Source of the DNA: Conidiobolus incongruus B7586
Taxonomy: Eukaryota; Entomophthoromycota; Entomophthoromycetes; Entomophthorales; Conidiobolaceae
Assembly (NCBI GenBank): GCA_000697335.1
Contig: JNEM01016423.1
Span: forward strand, 1-23,551
Direction: 5' to 3'
DNA length: 23,551 nucleotides
The notes under the pieces are model-generated. The model was not told the origin of the DNA. It ran no database searches and saw nothing but the letters and a program-made list of their open reading frames with translations. Positions within the stretch are counted from its first letter, which is position 1, and each line of letters opens with the position of its first letter. A program made the translations under genes and the position numbers. This document shows positions 12,280 to 23,551 of this stretch, piece after piece.

Positions 12280-13707
12280 AGTAAATAAATGAAAATGATA
12301 TTAAATGTATTGGATATATTGAAATTTCACAGTTGAATATTAAAACAATTCAATTGATTAAATAAAATTAACTTACAATATTATGGGTTAAAAGAACACT
12401 CTGTTAAATTTGATTTGACAGTCATATAAAAGATTTGATAAATATTACAAATTTGTAAAGGAGTATTGTAATATAAAAAATATATATCTATCATGCTTAC
12501 TATTTCAAATTATTATACCAAATAATTATACTTTCAACCTGATCATTAGTTGTATATTTAATATACCAATTTTGCCAATTATATGCATATTTGGTTATTT
12601 TTAATTGTTATAAATTTATGAATACCATTTGAATTTATATTAATTTACAACAATTTGATATTCAAAAATATTAAAAAATATAAATTGAACTTCAAAATAA
12701 GATGGAAAATACTTAAAAAATCAACAGTTATCCTGAACATTTTAAATAGACTTAGAAATGATTATATATATATATATTTATTAACACTATATAAACTATC
12801 AATTCATGAATTATTTTTATTTTTAATTATAAAACCCTTTAAGCTAATTTATATTATCCTAAATATATTTTTATAATCGATACCATTCGCGAATTCAAGT
12901 TAATAATGAAATTCTAAATTTGAATAAAGCAAAATAATAGTTATTATTGCAATTTATTAAAATAAATGAAGTTAATGATTTAGTTTTAATAAAAAGCTGA
13001 TGTTGATTATATATTGATTATCACAAGCTGTTATTTTCGGATAGCTCAGTTTGTATTAACTCCGGAGTGAGATCATTTTAACTTATCCATGATCATGGAT
13101 CTCATATTGAATATTAATTAACTATGAAAATACTTGTTATGAAATGGTTCAAAATCTCATCTAAATAAACCTCTCCAAGCCCTAAAAATTAATTTATCTA
13201 ATATTTCGTCTCAATGCAAATATGGTCATTATATAAACACAACCTTCATTATTAGAGATTTTTCTTTGTTATAAACATAAAACCATGATTTTAGAGCATT
13301 TATAAAAAGTTTAATTTGTACACTAACAATGATTAATTTTAATGGTTGTTATTCAATATATAATATTTATAAATTTCAAAAAAAGCAAATATTATAAAAT
13401 TTCGCTAGGTATCAAAGTGGTATATAATATAAAAATTATTGATTTCATTGATTGAATATGTATAACCAATTATCTGGAATTTACATCAAAATATGGATAA
13501 TTAAAATGTAATTGGATATAAATATATAAATTATATCAAAATTGTATTTCAATATGATTTATATACAATATTTTTTAAATATTGAATTGATAAAGCCAAT
13601 AAAGATAGAGTATAAAAATTTAAAAAGATTCGTTAAATATAATTAATAAAAAAAGGATAATATTGAAATTAGTGGTTTAAATCATAATTGAAAAAAAATT
13701 AAAATCT
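12280..13707. other. Intergenic; palindrome and weak tRNA-like A box
   Basis: About 1.4 kb upstream of zeta-COP and downstream of the tRNA gene. It has no supported gene; an open frame at 12655-12876 is low-complexity K/I/L/N sequence of the kind AT-rich DNA gives by chance. A patch at 13035-13105 is richer in G/C and holds a perfect palindrome, reported separately, next to GGATAGCTCAGTTTG, which resembles a tRNA D-arm/A box but has no matching B box. Confidence 0.45.
13085..13100. repeat. Perfect 16-bp palindrome
   Basis: ATCCATGATCATGGAT equals its own reverse complement. It sits within a wider imperfect inverted repeat: TGAGATC just upstream pairs with GATCTCA just downstream, so the region could fold as a hairpin or be a dimeric protein site. 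There is no gene within 600 bp on either side, so its role is unknown. Confidence 0.8.
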
Positions 13708-13712
13708 AAAAA
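13708..13712 (-). terminator. RNA polymerase III terminator of tRNA-Leu
   Basis: Five T residues on the transcribed sense (minus) strand, 6 nt past the tRNA 3' end. A longer T run follows at about 13691-13698. This is the normal Pol III stop arrangement. Confidence 0.75.
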
Positions 13713-13718
13713 TGAAGA

Positions 13719-13800
13719 TGATCAGAGAGAGGTTCGAACTCTCGCCTCCGAAGAGACCACGGCCTTAACGTGGCGCCTTAGACCACTCGGCCATCTGACC
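13719..13800 (-). tRNA. tRNA-Leu (anticodon AAG)
   Basis: The sequence folds into a full type II tRNA without an intron. The acceptor stem is GGTCAGA with TCTGATC (one G-T pair) and discriminator A at 13719. The A box is TGGCCGAGTGG. The anticodon stem CCACG/CGTGG encloses the loop TTAAGGC, giving anticodon AAG (read as IAG) for CUN leucine codons. The long variable arm is TCTC-TTCG-GAGG, and the T arm is GAGAG-TTCGAAC-CTCTC with an intact B box. The 3' CCA is not encoded, as expected for a nuclear gene. It is transcribed away from the neighbouring RPC5 gene. Confidence 0.97.
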
Positions 13801-13948
13801 ATATTATTAGAAAATTTAGATAATCCTCGATTAATATCTCAATCCCATATTATTATTTTCTCGAATTAATTTATTAAATTATCCATATTTCAATCCTTTT
13901 TTATTTTATTATTATCTCTAAGATTAATTATCAAAGTCTAATTTTGTA
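13801..13948. promoter_or_regulatory. Divergent promoter gap between tRNA-Leu and RPC5
   Basis: 148 bp separate the 5' end of the tRNA gene from the ATG of RPC5. The gap must contain the Pol II promoter and 5' UTR of RPC5, and the upstream side of the tRNA gene, whose own promoter is internal. It is AT-rich with pyrimidine tracts (CAATCCTTTTTTATTT near 13892) but no clear TATA box. Confidence 0.5.
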
Positions 13949-14767
13949 ATGTCTTCAAACTTTGACAATTTTATTGATCATGAAGAAGATGAAATCATTG
14001 AAGAAATTGATGTTAAACTAACTCATACTTTAGCCAATTATCTTTATCTTTTTCAATATCCTAATCAAGGGGCCCATACTCATCAGCCTCTTCAAGGTTA
14101 TAAAATTCAAGTCAAGCCCACTTTTGAAAAATTTCAAATCAAAGTTCCTATGGACGTAAATGCAGATACTTACAGCAAAGAAAAAGGGAGAGAGCTATTT
14201 GAAGGCACTCACGACAACCCAATTGGTCCCAATTTAGAAAATCTCTCGAAGATGAATCAAGACAATGAATCAAATTTACTTACATATCAAACTCTCACTT
14301 CTTACCATTCTCCCTCTCAAACAAGCAATTTTATTGCTATAATGAGTGACAATGCACTTCATTTGACTCCTATTAAAAGTATAGTTCAGCTTCGACCCTC
14401 ATTTGAGGTTATTGATAAAATTGACGAGAAGAGAAAAAATGCAAACAAGAAAAAAGATCCCAAAGATGACAACCAGGCCAAAGTAACTTCTGTCTATCCA
14501 AGATATCAAGCTCAAGACGATGGTCGTCAAGAGCCTATTGTTGAAACTGCCACCAAGCTAAAAAATGAAAAGTGGGTTGACCTCAAATTTTATGATGAAT
14601 CGGTAAATTTGAGCAATTATTTCCAATGAACCACTTAGCTAATTGATTATTTTTAGACACAAGAATCCAATACTTTATATCAAAAACTCATTGCTAATAA
14701 TGTCCAGGATATTCCCTTGGAGCAAGTTGATATGTCTTATTTCAACTTTTTACCAAGTGCCAAATAG
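13949..14767 (+). CDS. RPC5: RNA polymerase III subunit RPC5 (Rpc37-like, Sin_N family), 2 exons
   Basis: RPC5/Rpc37 pairs with Rpc53 (RPC4) in the TFIIF-like module of RNA polymerase III, which makes tRNAs and 5S rRNA; the pair acts in initiation and termination. Exon 1 is 13949-14602 (218 codons). A 54-nt GT-AG intron follows (14603-14656), then exon 2 at 14657-14767, ending in TAG; total 254 residues. Family signs are an acidic start, then EEIDVKLTHTLANYLYLFQYP (about residues 18-38), a typical RPC5 opening in which the chain threads along the polymerase, IMSDNALHLTPI near residue 130, LRPSFEVIDKID shortly after, and KWVDLKFYDES just before the intron. The length matches fungal Rpc37 (282 in budding yeast), not the 708-residue human protein, so the animal C-terminal extension is absent. 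Reading past the splice donor gives a stop at 14629; the spliced form is preferred because exon 2 stays open and ends in plausible charged, helical sequence. Confidence 0.87.
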
Positions 14768-15571
14768 TATTTTTGACATAGAACTCTGCATCAAAATAAT
14801 TAAATCATATACTCTTTTATCAGTATTTGGTTAGTGCTTCATAATTACAGCTTAAAAATATGAATATCTGTAAATTTTATTCAAGTTTCGAGATTCTATG
14901 AAATTTGATAATTTTAATATATTTCATTATCATTTTGGTTATAATGATTGTAATTTAGAAAATACTAGAGATATGTTTAAATTTTTTTATTTAATTGATT
15001 TATGAAAATACAGCCTTGTATTAAACATAATTATATTGTATTTATATTTTATATATTTAATGCCATCATTAACAATGCTTTCTAACTTTTAAACAAAGTG
15101 GAAATTGAGTTGATTGATAATTGAAAAAATTATACTGGACTATATCATCTGTTAAAGAAGATTATTCAAAGTACATTGTATTTAATCAAGAAATTGATTA
15201 TTAAAATGTGGTTTTGGTTTTCAAACAATTCATATAAAAATATACTATTTAATTCAATACAAACTAATCATAAATGATATTCTTATTATTAAAAATGTAT
15301 CCGTTTATTCAAATTATTTAGATATATCTTGAATAAACCTGATAATGGTAGATTAATTCAAAATTGAATATATATTCATATTGATTTTAAATGAGCTATA
15401 TAAGAACAATAAAAATCAAATGTGAAAAAGAAATTATAATATTAAAAATCATTCATCGAAACATAATGCGTGTAAAAGAATTGATATTAATTTTACGATA
15501 CAATTAATAATATATGACGATGGCGGAAATTAATAAAATTCTAGTAGATATGTGATGAAGTTTTTAAATAT
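14768..15571. other. Convergent intergenic region, nothing recognised
   Basis: About 800 bp between the 3' ends of RPC5 and SRP54. AT-rich with stops in all frames and no repeat or RNA gene seen. It should hold the two 3' UTRs. Confidence 0.5.
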
Positions 15572-17718
<2,147 letters not shown>

Positions 17719-18501
17719 TTTGATTTATATTGATTGTTTTATTTTTAATAACTTGATAAATATTATTAAATATGTTTAAAGTTAAGATTTTTTTAAATAT
17801 TCAATCGTCTAAAATCCAAGTCATTCAAGTTACATTCTTTATTATTCTCATTTCTCAGTTGTTTTTGGTTATTCTAATTTTATGGGATTACTTTCATAAT
17901 CAAATTTAATTAAACATACCAGTGCAGTTCCAAATGTTTTTTAATTTTTATATTGTAGAAATTACAATAAGTGATTAAGATTTGCAAATATTACCTCCAT
18001 ACATTCTTTACTTATAATAATAGCTTAATTGAATTTAATCGATAATAATATAAGTCAATAAAATCAATTAAATATTTATAATCATGGAATTTTCAACTAT
18101 TAATTTAATCACTACTCCAGGATATTATATTAGTACATATTGGTAATGTTTAGAATGTTATGTAAAAAGATTAAAAAGTTTCAAGCTAATTTTAAAAAAG
18201 AATATGCTTTATATTTGATATAAGAGCTACTTAAATTATTGTTTCAAACAAGTAATGTAATTTGCATTCTATTTCACTAGAAAAATTTACCATATATCAT
18301 TGATATTTATAATATGAATATTTAAATGAATTATATTATGATAAAAATGCAATTTTTCTTTCAATTCATTTTATAATCCAAATTATATTTGAATATTACC
18401 TTGAATTTGAAATAATGGGAAATTTTTTAATTTCTGATTTTTCAAACATATTATTAGTTTGAAATGAATAAATATATACAAAGTTAATAGGAAATTATAT
18501 A

Positions 18502-18507
<6 letters not shown>
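17719..18507. other. SRP54 upstream region, no gene seen
   Basis: Holds the SRP54 promoter and unique AT-rich sequence up to the TA microsatellite that borders the mariner. No coding frame or RNA gene was recognised. Confidence 0.5.

Positions 18508-18533
<26 letters not shown>
18508..18533. repeat. (TA)n microsatellite at the mariner edge
   Basis: An uninterrupted run of about 12 TA units directly abuts the left end of the mariner. Mariners insert at TA, so this is either the target tract or a later expansion of the duplicated TA. Confidence 0.85.
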
Positions 18534-19616
18534 TAGTTTTTTTGATTAAAAAATTAACTTTTTAAAATTGGTTGTTTAATTTAATTATGCTTAAACCAAA
18601 TAATAATCATCAAAAGTTTTTTATTTTAATATTAATAAAACTTAACTATAAACCCTTTAAAATTATTTAAAATTTACAAGCTATTTTTAATAATAAAGTA
18701 TTATCTAAATCAACAATTTATTGCTAGGTAAATTACTTTAAGGCTAAAAGAGAAACTATTCAAAACTTGTTAAAATTTAAAAAACTAACTTTAACTATTA
18801 TTTTTTCAATTATAAATAAAGTGAAAAAATATATTGAAAAACACCTTTTTATTTTAATTAGAGAATTATCTAAGTACTTTAATATTAGTTTTACAAGTAT
18901 TTTATATATTTTAAAGTTTAAACTAAAATTAATAAATAAAAATATAAAATAAATACCTTATAATTTAACTAAAACTTAAAAAAAGTTAGAGTAGTTATTA
19001 TTAAACAAAACCTATTAAAATATTACTAGAAGCTTAAACTTTTATAGTAAATAATTATAATTAATGAATCTTAAATTACTATATATAATCTTTTATTAAA
19101 ACACAAATTAAAATGCTAGATTAAGTTAAATTAACCCCCTCTACAAATCCCTTTAAATAAATTTTTTATTAATAAGTAAATGTTAATTATTGTAATAAAT
19201 TATAATAGTATATACTATTCTTATTTAATTCTTGAAGGAAAATTAATTAATAATAAATTATATATTGTTTTTTTAAATAAAAGTATTTCTAATTAGTGTT
19301 CTCAATATAATTTGAGAAAACCTATTATTTTGTATGATAATTATAAAATACATAAATTTAAAGCTGTAAAAAACTTTCTAATTAAAAATAACTAGAAAAA
19401 ACTACCACATCTAGTATATTCTTTTGATTATAACTTATGTGATTATAATTACTTTAAGCAATTAAAAAACTAGCTTATAAGAAAGAAAATTTCTACAGGA
19501 AAATTTAATTGGTTTGTGAAACATTAAATTTTAGTCTTTAATAAAAAGAATTGTTTTTTAGGTGTTAGAAGTTTGCTAAAAGTATAGCAAAAAGTTATTA
19601 ATAATAAAAGAAACTA
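18534..19616 (+). mobile_element. Mariner (DD34D) DNA transposon, heavily mutated
   Basis: A Tc1/mariner-superfamily cut-and-paste transposon of about 1.08 kb. The left end TAGTTTTTTTGATTAAAAAA resembles the inverted right end (TAGTTTCTTTTATTATTAAT on the minus strand, 19616-19597), giving decayed terminal repeats. On the plus strand the second helix-turn-helix reads IRELSKYFNISFTS (about 18857-18898), followed by WVPHxLT-like IPYNLT. The catalytic region reads INES (19060-19071, normally DES, so the first Asp codon is now AAT), LYDN (Asp at 19336) and CDYN (Asp at 19441). The last two are 35 codons apart, exactly the mariner D34D spacing. The transposase end reads QKVINNKRNY, overlapping the right inverted repeat as in other mariners. 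Many TGG codons have become TAG or TAA. One net frame change lies between the HTH and the catalytic region, in or near the A7 run at 18978-18984. It is dead. Confidence 0.88.
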
Positions 19617-20459
19617 TTAAATTTATATTATATATTTATTTTTATATATCATATATTCAAATGTTTATTTATTTTTAATCACAAAAAATTCCCATTATTA
19701 AAAATACAGAGTAATAATACAAACATTTGTTCAGATATTTTAAATTATACTTAATTATATTCAATATTAATAAAATTACAAAGAAATTAAACTTGCTCTA
19801 ACAAAGTAAAGGTATTAGTAACTAATGATTAGGCTAAACTTGGTGTTAATATTGTATTAATTGGGTTTTGAATTTTGTATAAATATTTGTATAAGAATTA
19901 AAGTATTTAAGTTTATAGTTAATTATATTTTTATTCTTTAATAAATTCATAATTTTTTATTTACCTTCATTTTTATATTCTAGCTATGAAAAAACATTAG
20001 TTGAACTGGCAATATCAAAAATATATACTAGATTTATTAATTTATAATCATTCACTACCTAAATAAGTTTGAATTATGATGAATACTTAAATTAACGTCG
20101 AGCCATTTAATTAGCAATATTCTTTGATAATAGATGATTTTGATATATTTCCTAAGAAGAAAATTATTTATCATTCATGGAGTATATTACAATATCATTT
20201 CAATTTGGAAAAATATTAATGAATTCAAGTGTTTGTATTATAATTCAGTGAACCTGGGATATAATCTAAGAATTAAAAAAACAATATTGTAAAAGAGAAA
20301 AAACAATAAAATGAGCTTTTGATGAAAGATTAATTAGTATAAATTTGGAAATTTCCTCACATATAGAAATAATTTACACAATATTATGGTTGAAAATTAT
20401 ATTTTATGAAATGATTATTAATTTGCTAATTAATTGAAATGGATAGTTATAAATTTCAA
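19617..20459. other. AT-rich spacer with faint coding-like remnant
   Basis: No intact gene. Between 19985 and about 20230 on the plus strand one frame is protein-like in character (for example IIDDFDIFPKKK near 20131-20166) but is cut by TAG, TAA and TGA, and no family is recognised. At about 19658-19732 CAAATGTTT is answered by AAACATTTG, an inverted repeat about 75 bp across. Both may be chance in such DNA. Confidence 0.25.
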
Positions 20460-20690
20460 ATAGTTAACACAATTGGTATACCTTTACTACGCTTTATTTG
20501 AGTAATTAAATATATCAGCATTATCTATCGTCACTTTGTAAAGTGTAGTTCAATTAAGAACGCTTACAATTCAACTTGTCCAAAGTTGATCTAATATTGA
20601 TCAATTTTATTCAAGTCCTGTATGTAGTCCATAGACCTCAAGTAGGTAACTCCAAACACCATTCCTAGAAAATTAGCTTGATTAATTGTT
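20460..20690 (-). pseudogene. Unidentified remnant in a local GC-richer island
   Basis: This short island has clearly more G and C than the DNA on either side. On the minus strand, an ATG at about 20663 opens a frame beginning MVFGVTYLRSMDYIQDLNK, which continues through TAG, TAA and TGA to about 20463. The residue mix looks coding, but I recognise no family. The same island contains small inverted repeats (CACTTT/AAAGTG at 20532-20545, CAACTT/AAGTTG at 20572-20588, TTGATC/GATCAA at 20586-20604), so a structured RNA is the alternative. Confidence 0.3.
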
Positions 20691-22957
20691 AGATATTAAG
20701 AGAATATGTTACTAGCATTATTGATTTCTTTGTCAATATTTATATAATATTAAAAACATATAAAATACTTCAAAATCTAATATATATATGATTATAAAAT
20801 GTTTTGCTTATAAAAAATTAATTATAAATCATTATCTTACACCAATTATATATTTTACTTTAAGTAAACTTTATTTGAATCTAGGATAAAACCAACTTAA
20901 TATTATATTTATTATTACTCTTTATTATATTTTATATCTTAAATAAATAAAATAAATAAAATTCTATATCAAATTAATATAATAACTGTTTTATTTATAT
21001 TTATATACACTAGCCTATAAAATTAAGTTATAAAATTAAAAATATAAATATTTCTATTAATATCTTAATTAATTCTAATTTAAATAAACTTATATTAAAC
21101 TATGTAATTAATATATACTTTTTATTTATAATATAATATATTAAGTTAAATTTGATTAATTATTAATTGATAAATTAATACTAAAAATATACTCAATATA
21201 AATTATAAATTTATAGGTTTTAGTATTGATAGAAAAATTAATATTTAATATATTTACCTTTTGCTTTTTTAACTTCTTTAAGTTTATAAAACATAAAATC
21301 AACTAGCTTTTTATATTAAGCAAAACTAATATTATTCTAAGCTTTTTAAATATTCTTTTAAAGTTAATTTAAATTTTTTTTTGGGGGGGGGGGAAATTTT
21401 AATTAATTTTAAAGATATTTAATTAAGTTAAAATAAAAAAATTAAAGAGATTATTTTATAATAATTATTTTATTATTTTTAAACCATTTAATAATTAAAT
21501 TTATAATATAATAAAGGTTATTATCTTGTTAAAAAATAATATTTGATTTATTTAACTTATATTACTCAATAGTTTTTTTAATTTATTGGTTAAAATACTT
21601 TAATATATCTTAATATTAATTTTTTTTATTAACTTTATAAAGATACCTTATACTTAAAAATAACATACATCCTTTTATTATAATCAACTTATTATTATAC
21701 TTTTAGGTAAAATTAATAAAATAATTATAAAGTAATTTTTTATCTTTTTCAAAATATTTAACTTTATTATTAAATTTATTAAGATATATTTTTGTTTCAT
21801 TAAATTAAATAACTTTAATAAATTTTAATTCAACTTTAATATTAACATTTAAAATTTTATTTAACTTTATGGTCAAACTTCTTTAGTTAAAGATATTTTT
21901 TTAAAATGTAAGTAGTATTTATTTTAATATAAAATATATATAATAATATTAGTATTAAATAATCCTCTTATATAATTTTATAATTCTTATTATATTTTTA
22001 TAATAGTATTATATTTACCTATATTAATTCATTTATAAATATACTCTGTATTATGTTTATTTATAATTTTAATATATTTAAGTTTTAATTTAAATGTTTT
22101 TTTAATATTATTTTTAATAACCTTAACTATAATAAATTAGCTAATATTAATAATTTTAATAATCTCTTAAGTTGATTTATTTTTATTATAAAGTTAATTT
22201 ATATATAAGTAAATTTTTTTAAAGATTTAAATATTATAATATTAATTTTAAAATATTAACTTAATAGTTTTATTATATATATAATATAACAAAGGAATCA
22301 AAAGATATATATAAATTTTGTTATTTATAGCTTTTTAACTTATAAACCTATAAATTTATAACTCACTTTGGTTAATTTTTTAAGTTTTGATATATTAACC
22401 AATAGCTAAAAAAATATAATTAATTATATTTAATTATAATCAACTAATATAAGTAAATTATATATTTTAATTTAAATTTATTTAATTAAGAATCATTTAA
22501 AATATAAGTAAATATATATGAGATTTTACTTTTATAATTTACTTTTATATATTAATATTTATATTTATTATAAAATTTAGTAAATATTCTAAAAAACTAT
22601 TTATTTTGAAAATTATTAAATATAATATTAATAGTAAAATCTTTTTATATTTTTTTATTTATTTAATAAATATATTTAGCAACAAAATTGAGTTATCAAA
22701 TAAAAATCATATTTATATTTTCTTGATATTAAAATAATTTTTAATTAAAATAATATAAATTAAGGTATAAATGTAAATATTTTATTTAGTTATAATATAT
22801 TATATTTATTTATATATAATTTATAAATAGCTAATTTATTGAAAATTAAATTTTAATATAAATAAATTATAAATTTACTTGTTAAGAGACTAGTTCTCTA
22901 AATTCTTATATATATTTTTATATAATTTAATTAACTATAAATTATATGATTAATTTA
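20691..22957. repeat. Long TA-rich block, probably eroded mobile-element DNA
   Basis: Over 2 kb of nearly pure A/T sequence, with TpA abundant and CpA and TpG scarce, while CpT and CpC (CTT, CCTT, ACC) survive. That is the same signature as the mutated mariner and as repeat copy A. No gene, RNA or intact element can be read. It leads directly into LTR-like copy B, so it may be the neighbouring element body or other stacked insertions. The family is not identified. Confidence 0.5.
21374..21393 (+). repeat. T9G11 homopolymer junction
   Basis: Nine T followed by eleven G, then AAATTTT. It is the only long G run in the window and stands inside a block almost free of G. It could form a G-quadruplex with itself in other copies, or be a sequencing or assembly artefact. 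Confidence 0.9.
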
Positions 22958-23262
22958 TACTTTTATAGCTAAATTAATTGTATAAATAGCATTGAATTAT
23001 CTAATAAATAAGGTTCCTCTTTTTTCCTCTCAATTCTTACTATTTTTACTTTTACACTATTTCTAAAATTGAGACTATATTCTGTTGATATTGTAGGATA
23101 TTAGCACTACCTAATATAAATCTTAATATATTAGTGACTCACCCTAGTTCAAAGCTTAATTAAACTTTGTTTACACTTGCACACTATAGCTACATTATAT
23201 TACCACATTCTGCACCACACTACTTTTATATTAAGTCTTCCTCTACACTATATTAGTTTAAC
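22958..23262 (+). mobile_element. LTR-like dispersed repeat, copy B (fossil)
   Basis: Same-orientation partner of 87-387. A TATA-box-like TATAAATAG at 22981-22989 and an AATAAA-like TAATAAATAAGG shortly after are what a promoter-bearing LTR would show. A possible LTR beginning TGTTAAGAG lies at about 22880. This copy keeps more G and C than copy A, so it is less mutated or younger. No retroelement protein can be identified with confidence, so assignment to an LTR family is inference; a non-LTR dispersed repeat remains possible. Confidence 0.5.
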
Positions 23263-23551
23263 TACCACTATGCTTATATAGTAGCAGTGACAAAACTATT
23301 AAAAACCTACTAGATATTAATAACTATCTGTATCAAACCTAATTATTGCTATTTTAAATCTTATCTATAATTTATTTCATTCAAATTTAACACTATACAC
23401 TATAATACCACCAAAAAAGGAGATACCCTTATATTATTTTAATGATGATGGCAGCTTAATTACTAAGTGAATCTAAGACTTTAGTCCCTAAGAGCTTATT
23501 ACCCTCTAAGAAACTTATATTAGACAACTTTTGATTGAAAAAAACATGTCA
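23263..23551. other. Window end, GC-richer sequence after repeat copy B
   Basis: It is less mutated than the block before it and probably continues the element or its flank beyond the window. Short stretches look coding-like but are broken, and no family can be named. Confidence 0.3.

Noticed and set aside
12655-12876. Open frame of 73 codons on the plus strand
   Set aside because: Only low-complexity K, I, L, N and Y residues with no family resemblance; expected by chance in AT-rich DNA.
13041-13070. A second tRNA gene from the GGATAGCTCAGTTTG match
   Set aside because: No B box, no acceptor stem pairing and no anticodon arm could be found, so at most it is a relic.
14643-14834. Separate small plus-strand gene after RPC5
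   Set aside because: It overlaps RPC5 exon 2 in another frame; the spliced RPC5 reading explains the sequence better.

Overview
This is a very AT-rich nuclear window from a small-intron eukaryote, most likely a fungus. Fungal signs are a V-ATPase proteolipid of the c-prime (VMA11) type and transposon decay that looks like repeat-induced point mutation (RIP). A complete CYRI (FAM49) gene points away from the familiar yeasts and perhaps to an early-diverging fungal lineage; that placement is inference. The intact genes use the standard code, with TAA and TAG as stops.

Layout: 1-1000 is AT-rich repeat debris, with an LTR-like repeat copy at 87-387 and a candidate MITE at 731-983. Position 1684-4488 (minus) is a degraded POP1 (RNase P/MRP subunit) gene. 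Position 5450-6763 (minus) is a complete seven-exon CYRI gene. A 3.3 kb stretch without genes leads to single-exon VMA11 (10024-10506, plus). Four-exon COPI zeta (11544-12279, minus) converges on it. A tRNA-Leu(AAG) gene (13719-13800, minus) stands back to back with the RNA polymerase III subunit gene RPC5/RPC37 (13949-14767, plus). Ten-exon SRP54 occupies 15572-17718 (minus). From about 18.5 kb to the end the DNA is again mostly mobile-element debris: a mutated mariner (18534-19616), a poorly preserved stretch with faint coding character, a long TA-rich block containing a T9G11 tract, and a second, better-preserved copy of the LTR-like repeat (22958-23262).

The five intact protein genes are housekeeping or cell-biology genes (membrane traffic, vacuolar acidification, Rac/actin control, Pol III transcription). 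Their exons join in frame with GT-AG introns of 47-63 nt. They form no operon or pathway, although POP1, tRNA-Leu and RPC5 all belong to tRNA metabolism. I found no new defence or toxin system. The most informative signals are the CpA-biased mutation of the mariner, the stop-ridden POP1 copy, the presence of CYRI, and the shared 148 bp gap between a tRNA gene and a Pol III subunit gene.
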